Notes: a model not told the origin generated them from the letters alone. Counted from the first letter of the stretch, positions 1 to 9,097 are shown. The stretch is DNA of 32,250 nucleotides from Clostridium sp. UBA1056 (GCA_002316385.1 DCDL01000060.1:77177-109426); one strand, 5' to 3'. Made by a program: numbers and translations.

Positions 1-88
1 TCTTTGACTTATTATTTATTTTTAGATGCCTAAGATCACTAAATCTTATATAAAGAATTAAAGTATTAATTAAACTAAGGAGGAAGAA

Positions 89-1396
89 ATGAAAGATAAC
101 TTGAAAAAGGGCAGTGCTATTGCTTTGTTACCATTATTTATTTTTATAGTAGTTTTTATGGGGATATCTTTAGTTACAAAGGATTTTTATGCTATGCCTG
201 TAACTGTACCATTTTTATTAGCGGCATTGGTAGCATTATTTATGAATAGAGAAGTATCACTAGATAAAAAGTTAGATGTATTCTGCAAGGGAGCAGGAGA
301 ACCCAACATTATTTTAATGTGTCTTATATTTATACTGGCAGGGGCTTTTGCAGAAGTTGCTAAAACTATGGGGGCTGTAGAATCTACTGTTAATTTAGGA
401 CTAACATTTTTACCAAGTAACATACTAGTATCAGGGGTTTTTATAATTGCATGTTTTATAGCAATATCTATAGGTACATCCATGGGAACAATAGTAGCAT
501 TAGTTCCTATAGCTACTGGAATTGCGGCTAAGACAGGTATACCTATAGCTTTAGTGGTTGGAGCTGTTGTTAGTGGAGCAATGTTTGGGGACAACCTTTC
601 TATGATCTCTGATACCACTATAGCAGCTACGAGGACTCAAGGCTGTGAGATGAGAGATAAATTTAGAATGAATTTTATAGTTGTATTGCCAGCAGCAATA
701 ATAACAACTTTAATATTTACTTTTATAACACTGGGACAAGACTCTAAGGTAGTAGCAGATTATTCATATAGTTTAGTTAAAGTTTTACCTTATGTAGGAG
801 TATTACTAGGGGCTCTTTTAGGGGTTAATGTGTTAGTGGTGCTAGTTGGTGGAATCTTATTTGCAGGAAGCATAGGAATATTTACGGGGGCATTTGATAT
901 AATAGGTCTATTGCAGGCTATAGGCAAAGGAATTGGTGGAATGTCTGAGCTTGTAATAATTTCAATCATAATTGGGGGAATGGTTGAAATTATAAAATTC
1001 AATGGGGGAATTGAGTTTATACTAGGATTTATTAAAAAAAGAGTTAACAGTAAAATAGGAGCAGAAGTTGGAATTGCCACATTAGTTAGTTTAGTTGATA
1101 TATGTACAGCTAACAACACTATAGCTATAGTTACTGTAGGACCTATTGCTAAAGATATATCGAATCAATATGATATTGAACCTAAAAGAGTAGCGGGTAT
1201 ATTAGATATGTTTTCTTGTGTGGCTCAAGGAATTATTCCTTATGGTGCTCAGCTTTTATCAGCATCAGCATTAGCTAAATTGTCACCATTTAGCATAATG
1301 AAATATCTTTATTACCCATATTTAATGGGGATAAGTGCACTTATAGCAATTGTATTTATACCTTACTTAAAACTAAAAATCAAACAGAAGCTATAA
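89..1396 (+). CDS. nhaC: NhaC-type Na+/H+ antiporter
   Basis: Predicted inner-membrane cation/proton antiporter of the NhaC family, which expels Na+ in exchange for H+; some relatives exchange organic ions instead. The 435-residue chain is almost entirely hydrophobic, with about 11-12 membrane segments. It carries family-like stretches such as GTSMGTIVALVPIA (about residues 131-144) and GAMFGDNLSMISDTTIAA (about 163-180), with charged residues inside the membrane. The ATG is preceded by a strong AAGGAGG site at 77-83. The length is slightly short for NhaC, but both ends look intact. It is transcribed alone and followed by a clear terminator at 1520-1549. The family assignment is from recognised sequence; the transported ion is inferred. 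Confidence 0.85.
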   Translation: MKDNLKKGSAIALLPLFIFIVVFMGISLVTKDFYAMPVTVPFLLAALVALFMNREVSLDKKLDVFCKGAGEPNIILMCLIFILAGAFAEVAKTMGAVESTVNLGLTFLPSNILVSGVFIIACFIAISIGTSMGTIVALVPIATGIAAKTGIPIALVVGAVVSGAMFGDNLSMISDTTIAATRTQGCEMRDKFRMNFIVVLPAAIITTLIFTFITLGQDSKVVADYSYSLVKVLPYVGVLLGALLGVNVLVVLVGGILFAGSIGIFTGAFDIIGLLQAIGKGIGGMSELVIISIIIGGMVEIIKFNGGIEFILGFIKKRVNSKIGAEVGIATLVSLVDICTANNTIAIVTVGPIAKDISNQYDIEPKRVAGILDMFSCVAQGIIPYGAQLLSASALAKLSPFSIMKYLYYPYLMGISALIAIVFIPYLKLKIKQKL

Positions 1397-1519
1397 AAGT
1401 ATTAAAATTTGAAAATATCACTGATTAATGGCTAGATTTTATGCTAGTGATGAATATATTGTTGAATGTATAAATTTATAAAGACATCAATAATACAATA
1501 TTTTTATAATTATAGAAAT

Positions 1520-1549
1520 AAGCTTAAGGTAAACCTTAGGCTTTTTTTA
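1520..1549 (+). terminator. Rho-independent terminator after nhaC
   Basis: A ten-pair stem (AAGCTTAAGG at 1520-1529 with CCTTAGGCTT at 1534-1543, one T-G wobble) closes a TAAA loop and runs into a T tract at 1542-1548. It lies about 120 bases beyond the nhaC stop and separates it from the peptide transporter operon. Confidence 0.8.
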
Positions 1550-2118
1550 TAGGATAAATTAGTTTTATAATTCATACTGACAGTCAATGTCATCATAGAA
1601 GTATATGATAAAAGCTTAGTTTACGAGATGCAATCATATTTTATTATAAATACTTAGCAAAACAGGAACAGTTTTTTTAGGGGGTTGAACAAATACGCAA
1701 AAGTATAGGTTTTGTGTAGATGATATAAAAAATTATATATAAATGTATCAAGTGTATAGAATAGTTTTTACTTCTTATATAGTGACAACTGAAATAAACA
1801 GAAAAGAGTCTATTAGAAAAAATAATACATGAAGGAGTATTCATGGAAAATTTAAATATATGGTGTGTAAAATTTTGTTTCATGATAAACTGAAATAGGT
1901 TTTTAACTTAAAGTTACATTAAAGTTCATAAAAATACACATTTCAACAAGTAATAACCTCGGACTAATTTTATCGGAAATAGATATTTTAACTATGACAG
2001 ATATAGTTAAGTAAAATGCATATAGAATTGAAAACAATTTCAATGATCAATTAAAACATATATATTTTTTAAAATACATGTATGTTAAAAAATACATATA
2101 GATAGGGGAAAATAAATT
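1550..2118. other. Gene-poor stretch with a gene remnant and the upstream region of the binding-protein gene
   Basis: No convincing gene is seen. At 1643-1671 there is a 29-base match (two mismatches) to 14113-14141, which looks like a broken piece of a gene. A 16-codon frame at 1843-1893 has a good AAGGAG site but no recognisable product, and may be debris. Closer to the transporter, a perfect 7-bp inverted repeat (ATTGAAA at 2027-2033, TTTCAAT at 2038-2044) could be an operator. The AT-rich stretch at 2060-2100 contains several possible -10 boxes, but no -35/-10 pair stands out. Confidence 0.5.
1643..1671 (+). repeat. Copy A of a 29-nt dispersed coding remnant
   Basis: Matches 14113-14141 at 27 of 29 positions. 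In the frame shared with copy B it reads YYKYLAKQEQ and then stops within three codons, so it appears to be a truncated piece of the same unknown gene. Confidence 0.55.
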
Positions 2119-3801
2119 ATGAAGAAAAAAATAATTAGTATTATCACAGCAGCAGTTTTGACTTTAACCATGCTGGTTGGGTGTGGTGCTAAAGGTAGTT
2201 CAAATGAAAGCTCAAGTGGAGCACAAGAACAAAGCACATCTAAGGATAAGATTGTTTATGCATTAGATACTGCACCTACAGGAGTATTTAATCCTTTGTT
2301 ATCTAGCACTAGATATGATGGAAATGTTAATAGTGTTGTATATGCATCTTTAATGAACGTTGATGATAAAGGTGATTTAAAGAATTATTTAGCAGAGGAC
2401 TATTTAATTTCTGAAGATCAAAAAATAATAACTTTCAAATTGAAATCTAATGCAAAATGGCATGATGGAAAACCTGTTACAGCAGAAGATATGGCATTCA
2501 CTTTACAATCCATGGCTAATGGAAAATACACTGGTAACAACTATGATGACGTTGAAAAAATTAAAGGTGCTAAAGCTTATCATGAGGGAAAATCAGATTC
2601 AATAGAAGGTATTAAGGTTGAGGATGATACAACTATTACCATTGAGTTTGAAGAAACTTATGCACCAGCACTAACAAATTTAAGTACTTTAGGAATCATT
2701 CCTAAACATATTTGGTCACAAATTCCTATTGAGAATTGGGAGAAAGAAACAGCAGCTCTTAATAATCCTGTAGGATGTGGACCATATAAAGTAACTAAGT
2801 TTGAATCAGGCCAATATGTAGAATTTGAAGCAGCAGAGGATTTCTTTGAAGGTAAACCTAAGACTTCTAAATTAATCTTTAAAGTTGTAAATCCAGATAC
2901 AATTCAAGCTGAGTTAAAAAGTGGTAATATTGATATTGCTAGTGTGAAGGATATGAGAAAAAGTGATATTGAAGGGTTAAAGACAGAAGGACTTAAAAGT
3001 GTAGAGTTCTCAGATTTTATGTTCCAATATATGGGTATAAACTTAAGATTACCTATATTCCAAGATGTAAAAGTAAGACAAGCATTTATGTATGCTATAG
3101 ATAGAAACTTAATGGTTGATAAATTGTTAGAAGGAAGAGGAGAAGTTGTAAATACTCCAATGCTTCCAAATCGTTGGGGATATCCAAAAGCTTCTGATAT
3201 AAAGGATTATGCTTTTAATATAGATACTGCTAAGAACTTATTAAAAGAAGCAGGTTGGGAAGATAGAAATAATGATGGTGTTGTTGAAAATGCAGCTAGA
3301 GAAAAAATGCATCTTACATTAAAATGTCCTGTAGGATCTAAAACAAGAGAGCAAAGTGCTGTTATTATCCAAGAAAGCTTAAAACAAATTGGTGTAGAAA
3401 TAGAGATATTAACTATGGAATTCTCTACATTAATGGATGAAGTTGTTTCAAATCATGAATTTGATTTATATATGATGGGTAATACTTTATCTCTAGATCC
3501 AGATCCAAAACCATTCTGGCATTCAAGTGCAGCTACAGATGAGAAGGGTGTTGAAGGATATAACATAGTATCTTATAAAAATGATAAAGTTGATGAATTA
3601 ATTGAAAAAGGTCTTAGTACTTTAAATCAGGAAGAACGTCAAGGTTACTATGAAGAAATTGGTAAAATTCTAAATGAAGATGTGGCTCAAGTATATCTAT
3701 TTTTACAAAAAAATGAAATGATGTACAATGGAAAATTAAAGGGATATGAGCCATCTACTTTTAATAACTTTAATAACATACATAACTGGGTTATAGAATA
3801 A
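2119..3801 (+). CDS. Peptide/nickel-type ABC transporter substrate-binding lipoprotein (SBP family 5)
   Basis: Extracytoplasmic binding protein that captures the substrate, most likely oligopeptides or dipeptides, and hands it to the permeases encoded next. The 560-residue chain begins with a signal peptide and lipobox (LVGC, lipid-anchored Cys22). A Ser/Gly-rich linker and a family 5 body follow, with typical stretches: KWHDGKPVTAEDMAFTL (about residues 114-130), NPVGCGPYKV (about 213-222) and VRQAFMYAIDRN (about 319-330). The ATG follows a GGGGAAAA site. The permease and ATPase genes lie downstream on the same strand, so this is the first gene of the operon. The 165-base gap after it contains a large palindrome that may set the binding protein:permease ratio. 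Nickel or other small ligands cannot be excluded. Confidence 0.9.
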   Translation: MKKKIISIITAAVLTLTMLVGCGAKGSSNESSSGAQEQSTSKDKIVYALDTAPTGVFNPLLSSTRYDGNVNSVVYASLMNVDDKGDLKNYLAEDYLISEDQKIITFKLKSNAKWHDGKPVTAEDMAFTLQSMANGKYTGNNYDDVEKIKGAKAYHEGKSDSIEGIKVEDDTTITIEFEETYAPALTNLSTLGIIPKHIWSQIPIENWEKETAALNNPVGCGPYKVTKFESGQYVEFEAAEDFFEGKPKTSKLIFKVVNPDTIQAELKSGNIDIASVKDMRKSDIEGLKTEGLKSVEFSDFMFQYMGINLRLPIFQDVKVRQAFMYAIDRNLMVDKLLEGRGEVVNTPMLPNRWGYPKASDIKDYAFNIDTAKNLLKEAGWEDRNNDGVVENAAREKMHLTLKCPVGSKTREQSAVIIQESLKQIGVEIEILTMEFSTLMDEVVSNHEFDLYMMGNTLSLDPDPKPFWHSSAATDEKGVEGYNIVSYKNDKVDELIEKGLSTLNQEERQGYYEEIGKILNEDVAQVYLFLQKNEMMYNGKLKGYEPSTFNNFNNIHNWVIE

Positions 3802-3825
3802 TCAAGTTATAGTAAAATATGATTC

Positions 3826-3962
3826 AAGGGGATGCCTCAAAGTAGAGTATGTTTTAAACCCACGTTGAAATAGCCATTATATTATTGCAGTGAATCAATA
3901 GTATTTAAGGTTAATTCAACATTAGGATAAAACATAGGTCAATATTTTTGATGCAGCCCCTT
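3826..3962. repeat. 137-nt imperfect palindrome between binding-protein and permease genes (MITE-like or mRNA hairpin)
   Basis: The outer arms at 3826-3841 and 3947-3962 pair at 14 of 16 positions (AAGGGG with CCCCTT at the tips, CAAA with TTTG inside). Two further perfect arm pairs follow in order: TATGTTTTA at 3848-3856 with TAAAACATA at 3928-3936, and GTTGAA at 3864-3869 with TTCAAC at 3915-3920. The whole gap therefore folds into one long stem. The tips resemble ends of insertion-sequence-derived miniature elements, but I see no clear target-site duplication. Confidence 0.7.
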
Positions 3963-3996
3963 TAAAATGCTTATAGATAAAAAGGAGAAAATACTT

Positions 3997-4962
3997 ATGT
4001 TGAAGTTTATGCTAAAAAGAATTGGATCTGCTATAACTGTTCTATTTGGGGTTTCTATAATTGTTTTCACATTGGTTCATATGCAACCTGGAAATCCTTA
4101 TTCAACAATGATTGATCCATCGGTTTCTCCACAAGTAATTGAACAGAAGCTAGAAAAGTTAGGATATTATGATCCTATTCCAGTTAAATATGTTAAGTGG
4201 GTAGGGAGAGCTATTACTGGAGATTTTGGATATTCTATTAATTATAAAACCCCTGTTTTTAATATAATTATGTCACGTCTTGGAAATACACTTTTAATTT
4301 CAGTTATTTCCCTGGTTATAAGTACTTTTATTGCAATACTCATTGGAGTTTTGTCTGCATCTAAGCCTAAATCCATTCTAGATTATGGTTTCACTTTTGT
4401 ATCCTTTGTTGGAGTTTCTGTACCAACATTCTTTCTAGGATTATTACTGGTAAAGTGGTTAGCTTTTGATTTAGGGGTTCTTCCAGCCTCAGGAATGATG
4501 ACATTGGGAGAAAATTATACAGGTATTAAAAAAATTATGGATGTAGGAAAACATATGATTATGCTTGTCATAGTACTGTCGATAACTCAAGCAGCATCCT
4601 TACTTAGATACACAAGATCATCTATGCTAGAGGTTATGAGCAAAGATTATATAAGAACGGCAAGAGCAAAGGGTTTAAGTAGAAATAAAACTATCTGGAC
4701 CCATGGATTTAGAAATTCATTAATATCCATTGTTACTGTTATATGTATGCAAATTCCTGCCATGTTTTCTGGAGCATTAATTACAGAAACAGTTTTTGTA
4801 TGGCCGGGAATTGGGATGTTAAATTATGAAGCTATACTAAATAGAGATTATCCTTTAATTATGGGGATAACTATGCTATTGGCTGTAATTATAGTTTTAT
4901 CTAACTTACTTGCAGACCTTTTATATGCTGTGGTAGATCCAAGAATAAGGGTAGTAGATTAA
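3997..4962 (+). CDS. Peptide ABC transporter permease, OppB/DppB type
   Basis: First membrane subunit of the peptide importer. It is about 321 residues from the ATG at 3997, chosen because an AAGGAG site (3982-3986) lies ten bases before it. The ATG at 3967 is in frame but has only the palindrome arm upstream, with no ribosome site. The N-terminal segment (ITVLFGVSIIVFTLVHMQPGNP) is the family hallmark. About six membrane helices follow, with an EAA-type coupling loop (RTARAKGLSRNKTIWTHGFRN) near residues 218-238. The C-terminal ADLLYAVVDPRIR is standard. It partners the OppC-type permease starting 19 bases downstream. Confidence 0.9.
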   Translation: MLKFMLKRIGSAITVLFGVSIIVFTLVHMQPGNPYSTMIDPSVSPQVIEQKLEKLGYYDPIPVKYVKWVGRAITGDFGYSINYKTPVFNIIMSRLGNTLLISVISLVISTFIAILIGVLSASKPKSILDYGFTFVSFVGVSVPTFFLGLLLVKWLAFDLGVLPASGMMTLGENYTGIKKIMDVGKHMIMLVIVLSITQAASLLRYTRSSMLEVMSKDYIRTARAKGLSRNKTIWTHGFRNSLISIVTVICMQIPAMFSGALITETVFVWPGIGMLNYEAILNRDYPLIMGITMLLAVIIVLSNLLADLLYAVVDPRIRVVD

Positions 4963-4981
4963 TTGAAAGGAGAAAAAATAA

Positions 4982-5866
4982 ATGTTTTTAAAAAAAGATG
5001 AAGATAGGTTAAAAAACTTAAACTCTTTAAACAATATATCAATGAAGAAATTTATGAAGAATAAATTAGCCCTAATGGGTCTTATTATAATTATAACTCT
5101 AATACTAATCTCTATTTTAGCTCCTTTCTTAACTAAATATGATATAAGTGCAACGGATTTATATAATATACGTTCTGCACCTAGTACTGAGCATATACTA
5201 GGAACAGATGAGGTGGGAAGAGATGTATTTGCTAGATTATTATATGGTGGAAGGGTATCAATTTTAGTTGGAGTTACATCCATGGTAGTTCAGCTTGTCA
5301 TTGGAGTTACATTAGGAGCAATTGCAGGTTTTTATGGAGGAATTATAGATAAAATAATTATGAGAATTATTGATATTATAATGTGTTTCCCATTCTTTGT
5401 TATTGCAATATCCATAGCTGCAATTGTAGGTCCAAGTGTCTATAATTTAATATTTATCATTGGAGTTTTAATGTGGCCAAACATTGCAAGAATTGTTCGA
5501 GCTGAGATATTATCTTTAAAGGAAGAGGAGTATATCATGGCTGCTAGGTTACTAGGTTTAAATAGGAGAGAGATAATAGTTAAGCATTTATTACCTAATG
5601 TTATGTCTCCAATACTGGTGGCAGCTACTCTTTCCATTGCAAATGGGATTTTAACAGAAGCTTCCTTAAGTTTCTTGGGAATGGGAGTAAAACTACCTCA
5701 GCCTAGTTGGGGAAATATGCTTGTTTCAGCACAGAACATGGCCGTTTTACAGAAGGAATGGTGGCTGTGGATTCCAGCAGGAGTTATGGTGATACTAATA
5801 GTATTATCTATTAACTTTGTAGGGGATGGACTTAGAGATGCCTTAGACCCAAAGATTAAGGCTTAG
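4982..5866 (+). CDS. Peptide ABC transporter permease, OppC/DppC type
   Basis: Second membrane subunit of the importer, 294 residues. A cytoplasmic N-terminus precedes the first helix (LALMGLIIIITLILISILAPFL). The OppC-type HILGTDEVGRDVFARLLYGGR motif sits at about residues 71-91. The coupling loop (AARLLGLNRREIIVKHLLPN) and the SFLGMGVKLPQPSWGNML signature of the family lie in the C-terminal half. The ATG is preceded by GAAAGGAG (4965-4972). The stop codon shares one base with an in-frame GTG of the next gene, showing tight operon coupling. The length is normal for the family. Confidence 0.92.
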   Translation: MFLKKDEDRLKNLNSLNNISMKKFMKNKLALMGLIIIITLILISILAPFLTKYDISATDLYNIRSAPSTEHILGTDEVGRDVFARLLYGGRVSILVGVTSMVVQLVIGVTLGAIAGFYGGIIDKIIMRIIDIIMCFPFFVIAISIAAIVGPSVYNLIFIIGVLMWPNIARIVRAEILSLKEEEYIMAARLLGLNRREIIVKHLLPNVMSPILVAATLSIANGILTEASLSFLGMGVKLPQPSWGNMLVSAQNMAVLQKEWWLWIPAGVMVILIVLSINFVGDGLRDALDPKIKA

Positions 5867-5880
5867 TGAAGGAGGATTCC

Positions 5881-6855
5881 ATGGACATATTACAAGTAAA
5901 AAATTTAAAAGTAAGCTTTAAAACTATGTTTGGAAAGGTTAATGCAGTAGACAATGTTAGTTTTTCCCTTAAAAAAGGTGAGGTCTTAGGGATTGTTGGA
6001 GAGTCAGGAAGTGGAAAGAGTGTTACCTCCTTATCCGTTATGAATTTAATTGAAGGTCCTCATGGAAAGATTGAGTCAGGAGAGATTATTTTTGAAGATA
6101 AGGATATTCTTAAACTTAAGGATAAAGAAATGTGTAAAATTAGAGGAAGTAAAATTTCTATGATTTTTCAGGAACCAATGACATCTTTAAATCCTGTATT
6201 TACGGTTTATAAACAAATAAATGAAGTTTATAAGATACATAGTAAAGAGCCCAAAAAGGACAATAAAAAAGAAATTATTAAGATTTTAGAACAGCTAAAT
6301 ATTGCAAGCCCTGAAGAAGTTATTAATAAATATCCCTTCCAACTAAGTGGGGGTATGCGCCAAAGAATTATGATAGCTATGGCAATTGCAAATAATCCTA
6401 AGATTATTATTGCTGATGAACCAACCACTGCCCTTGATGTTACAACCCAAGGGGAAATATTATCACTACTAAAGGATATTACTAAGAGAAGTGAAACTTC
6501 AATTATGTTTATTACTCATGATTTAGGAATTATAGCAGAACTTGCCCAAAGAGTTGTTGTCATGTACAGAGGAAAAATATTAGAAGAATGTACTGTATTA
6601 GAGTTTTTTGATAACCCTATGCATCCATATTCTAAGGGATTAATTAACTCAATGCCTGATAATTTTAATGGAAGGTTTAATACTATTAGTGGAAATGTAC
6701 CAAGTTTATATGAAAATATTGAAGGTTGTCCTTATGTATCTAGATGTTCACAGGCTATGGATATATGTAGAGAAAAAGAGCCTTGTACAAAAGAATTAAA
6801 AGATGGCCATAAGGTTTGCTGTTGGTTATTTAATGATGTTAAAGGAGGACTATAG
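5881..6855 (+). CDS. Peptide ABC transporter ATPase, OppD/DppD type
   Basis: First ATP-hydrolysing subunit, about 324 residues. It shows Walker A GESGSGKS, Q-loop MIFQEPMTSLNP, signature LSGGMRQR, Walker B IIIADEPT and the H-loop histidine in FITHDLG. The C-terminal oligopeptide-type extension has conserved cysteines (CPYVSRC, then C-x6-C and CC), a region that binds a metal or Fe-S cluster in related proteins. I start it at ATG 5881 because AAGGAGG at 5869-5875 is well spaced for it. The longer frame from GTG 5866 would put the ribosome site inside the gene. It pairs with the next ATPase. Confidence 0.92.
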   Translation: MDILQVKNLKVSFKTMFGKVNAVDNVSFSLKKGEVLGIVGESGSGKSVTSLSVMNLIEGPHGKIESGEIIFEDKDILKLKDKEMCKIRGSKISMIFQEPMTSLNPVFTVYKQINEVYKIHSKEPKKDNKKEIIKILEQLNIASPEEVINKYPFQLSGGMRQRIMIAMAIANNPKIIIADEPTTALDVTTQGEILSLLKDITKRSETSIMFITHDLGIIAELAQRVVVMYRGKILEECTVLEFFDNPMHPYSKGLINSMPDNFNGRFNTISGNVPSLYENIEGCPYVSRCSQAMDICREKEPCTKELKDGHKVCCWLFNDVKGGL

Positions 6856-6858
6856 CTG

Positions 6859-7863
6859 ATGAAGGAAAATAATAAAGATATTTTATTAGAGGTAAAGGAT
6901 CTGAAAAAGTACTTTCCATTAAAAAATGAACTTTTTTCTAATATTAAATCCTATACAAAATCAGTGGATGGAGTGTCCTTTAAAATACATAAAACTAAAA
7001 TAATGGGCTTAGTTGGAGAATCAGGCTGTGGTAAATCAACGGTAGGAAAAACCATATTAAACTTGATAGAACCCACAGGGGGAAGTGTTAAGTTTAATGA
7101 TGAAACTATATTTAATGTAGAGAAAAATACTTATATACCTAAAAAAAGAATGAATGAAATAAGAAAAGATATGCAGTTAATATTTCAAGATCCATACTCA
7201 TCATTAAATCCAAGGAAGAACATAGAATCAATTGTTTCTGAGGGAATGGTGAAACATAAAATGGGAAGTAAGGCAGAAATAAAGGAAAGGTGTGAAAGTC
7301 TTTTAAATCTTTGCGGAATGGATAAAACTTGTTTAAATAGATATCCCCATGAATTTAGTGGAGGACAAAGACAAAGGATTGGTATTGCAAGAGCACTATC
7401 TCTAAGTCCACAATTTATTGTTTGTGATGAGCCTACAGCAGCTTTAGATGTGTCAATTCAATCACAAATTCTAAATTTAATGTTAGATTTAAAAGAAGAC
7501 CTTTCTTTAACCTATTTATTTATATCTCATAATTTAAGTGTTGTAAGATATTTTTGTGATGAAATATGTGTAATGTATTTAGGAGTAATAGTAGAGAGGG
7601 GATCTTCCGGGGAGATTTATAATCATCCTCTTCATCCTTATACAAAAGTATTAATATCTTCAATGCCCATTAGTCATCCACTTCAAGAGAATAACAGGGT
7701 TCTACTAAAAGGGAGTATACCTAGTGAAGGAAAAATTCCTTCAGGTTGTAAATTTAACACTAGATGCAAATATGCAACGGATAGATGTAAGGAAGAAATA
7801 CCAGAGCTTGTAGAGGTTTCACCAAATCACTTAGTGGCTTGCCATAATTATAATAGCATTTAA
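6859..7863 (+). CDS. Peptide ABC transporter ATPase, OppF/DppF type
   Basis: Second ATPase subunit, 334 residues, last gene of the importer operon. Walker A GESGCGKS, LIFQDPYSSLNPR, signature FSGGQRQR, Walker B FIVCDEPT and H-loop FISHNLS are all intact. The C-terminal extension has the SGCKFNTRCKYATDRC cysteine pattern of the oligopeptide/dipeptide subfamily. A GGAGGA site at 6843-6848 overlaps the end of the previous gene, and only three bases separate the two frames. The operon ends at a strong hairpin at 7957-8004. Confidence 0.92.
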   Translation: MKENNKDILLEVKDLKKYFPLKNELFSNIKSYTKSVDGVSFKIHKTKIMGLVGESGCGKSTVGKTILNLIEPTGGSVKFNDETIFNVEKNTYIPKKRMNEIRKDMQLIFQDPYSSLNPRKNIESIVSEGMVKHKMGSKAEIKERCESLLNLCGMDKTCLNRYPHEFSGGQRQRIGIARALSLSPQFIVCDEPTAALDVSIQSQILNLMLDLKEDLSLTYLFISHNLSVVRYFCDEICVMYLGVIVERGSSGEIYNHPLHPYTKVLISSMPISHPLQENNRVLLKGSIPSEGKIPSGCKFNTRCKYATDRCKEEIPELVEVSPNHLVACHNYNSI

Positions 7864-7956
7864 TCTAAAAATCTAACTTTCATTAAAATGAAATCATAGT
7901 GATGGTAATGCATAGACGATGATAAAAAGTTATAATATGACCAATTTAAAAGATAA

Positions 7957-8004
7957 ATATCCCTATTTCTCTATATAAATATTTACATAGAGAAATAGGG
8001 ATAT
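7957..8004. terminator. 18-bp perfect inverted repeat ending the peptide transporter operon
   Basis: The arms 7957-7974 (ATATCCCTATTTCTCTAT) and 7987-8004 are perfectly complementary around a 12-base loop. The stem lies 94 bases after the last ATPase stop. The downstream side is only moderately T-rich, so it could act as a terminator, an mRNA-stabilising hairpin or a bidirectional element. Confidence 0.65.
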
Positions 8005-8091
8005 ATTTAACTATAAAACTATAAAACTAGTAAACTAGTTGTTCTGTTCATGCGGGTTTGAAGGTTTTTGTCAATTTTATCCAATGATTAC

Positions 8092-8184
8092 CAGCTCTAA
8101 TACTCCCATCTTCTTCAAAGTGGGAGCAAAGAGCTGCTACGTCCCTGGATAACGATTTCTAAGCTTCGAAGAAGCTAAGAAATC
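8092..8184. ncRNA. Unassigned block of nested stem-loops (candidate structured RNA or intergenic repeat)
   Basis: Hairpin one is two-tiered: CAGCTCT at 8092-8098 pairs with AGAGCTG at 8130-8136, and inside it CTCCCA at 8103-8108 pairs with TGGGAG at 8121-8126. Hairpin two at 8154-8184 has GATTTCT/AGAAATC and AGCTTC/GAAGCT arms with a single A-A mismatch and a GAA loop. The block is richer in G+C than its surroundings and sits 137 bases before a membrane-protein gene, outside any coding frame I can recognise. I cannot name a known RNA family for it. Confidence 0.45.
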
Positions 8185-8320
8185 TGTTTATGAATGCAAT
8201 AAAAGGGAAGATTTTATAGTTAAATATCTGATAGATTGCGAAAGATTATGGTAGACAAAAGAAAAAAATACAAATATTATAATATTAATATATAATATTT
8301 TCGTATGGAAGGTGAAATTT

Positions 8321-9007
8321 GTGAAGTGGTTACTAGAAAAATATAATGTCAAAACTATAAAACCATATTTATGGATATTTTCCATTGGAATAATTAGTAT
8401 ATGCTATTTTCTTATAAACCATTCTCAGAATCAAAAATTACATTCGTTATATACAGAAATAGATGATTTAATTCCTTTTGTAAGTGTATTCATTATTCCA
8501 TATATGATGTATATGCCAAATTTAATAATCTCACTTATAATAATGTGTTATTGTGATGAGGAAAGATATTTCATTTCACTTTTAACTTTAAATATAGTTA
8601 ATTGTATTTGTCTTATAATTTATTTGAATTTTCAAACCTATGTTTCAAGGCCGATAATAGTTCATGATGATTTGCTGTGCAATTTTGTTAAGTTTATTTA
8701 TTGTAGGGACAACCCTTATAATTGTTTTCCTAGTATTCATGTAGCAGCAACCTTTTCAGCTTTAAAGGGGATAAATAAGCTTAAAAATATGCCAGTAAAA
8801 TATAAGATTGGATTTAATGTAGTTGGAAGGTTAGTTATAGTCTCAACTCAATTTGTAAAACAACATGTAATTATAGATTTGTTAGCTGGGTTAGTTTTAG
8901 TGGAGGCTGTTTATAAGTTTATAGAATATTTATTTTACAATACAAATTACTTAAGGGAATTTATTAAAAATAAAAGCAATAATGATAAGATAGAAGCTTT
9001 TAAATAA
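8321..9007 (+). CDS. PAP2-superfamily membrane protein (phosphatase/inositolphosphotransferase-like)
   Basis: Integral membrane protein of about 228 residues that resembles the PAP2 phosphatase superfamily, in particular the Aur1/Ipt1-like branch acting on lipid phosphates. Visible motifs are an SRP triplet for motif 1, CFPSIHVA for motif 2 (catalytic-type PSxH) and STQFVKQHVIIDLLAG for motif 3 (nucleophile-assisting H with a following D). The Lys expected seven residues before the motif 1 Arg is absent. I start at GTG 8321, because GGAAGG at 8307-8312 is well placed for it; an in-frame GTG at 8312 overlaps that site. Roughly five or six membrane helices are visible. Substrate unknown. Confidence 0.7.
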   Translation: MKWLLEKYNVKTIKPYLWIFSIGIISICYFLINHSQNQKLHSLYTEIDDLIPFVSVFIIPYMMYMPNLIISLIIMCYCDEERYFISLLTLNIVNCICLIIYLNFQTYVSRPIIVHDDLLCNFVKFIYCRDNPYNCFPSIHVAATFSALKGINKLKNMPVKYKIGFNVVGRLVIVSTQFVKQHVIIDLLAGLVLVEAVYKFIEYLFYNTNYLREFIKNKSNNDKIEAFK

Positions 9008-9097
9008 GTCTTAGGAGAAAGGGGAATATATTTTGAAGAATATTGACAAATTTATCGCGAACTAAAAGATGATGTAATGGAAAGGAGAAGATAATAA

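Noticed and set aside
1..88. TTGACT at positions 4-9 as a -35 box for nhaC
   Set aside because: No acceptable -10 lies 16-18 bases downstream. The promoter may be partly outside the window.
187..618. Long open frame on the minus strand inside the antiporter gene
   Set aside because: It is antisense to a clear NhaC gene, has no ribosome site and has a composition typical of the mirror of a hydrophobic coding region.
1843..1893. 16-residue frame MENLNIWCVKFCFMIN with a good ribosome site
   Set aside because: It has no conserved features and lies in a region of decayed sequence, so it is probably the start of a lost gene.
3967..3996. Longer N-terminus of the first peptide permease from ATG 3967
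   Set aside because: No ribosome site precedes it, and AAGGAG at 3982-3986 fits the ATG at 3997, which gives the usual family N-terminus.
9032..9096. Tiny frame with a TTG start after AGGAGAAAGGGG (MKNIDKFIA, then a stop; a shifted frame continues ELKDDVMERR)
   Set aside because: It could be a frameshifted leftover of a small gene, but it is too short to assign. The region also simply provides the leader of the next gene.
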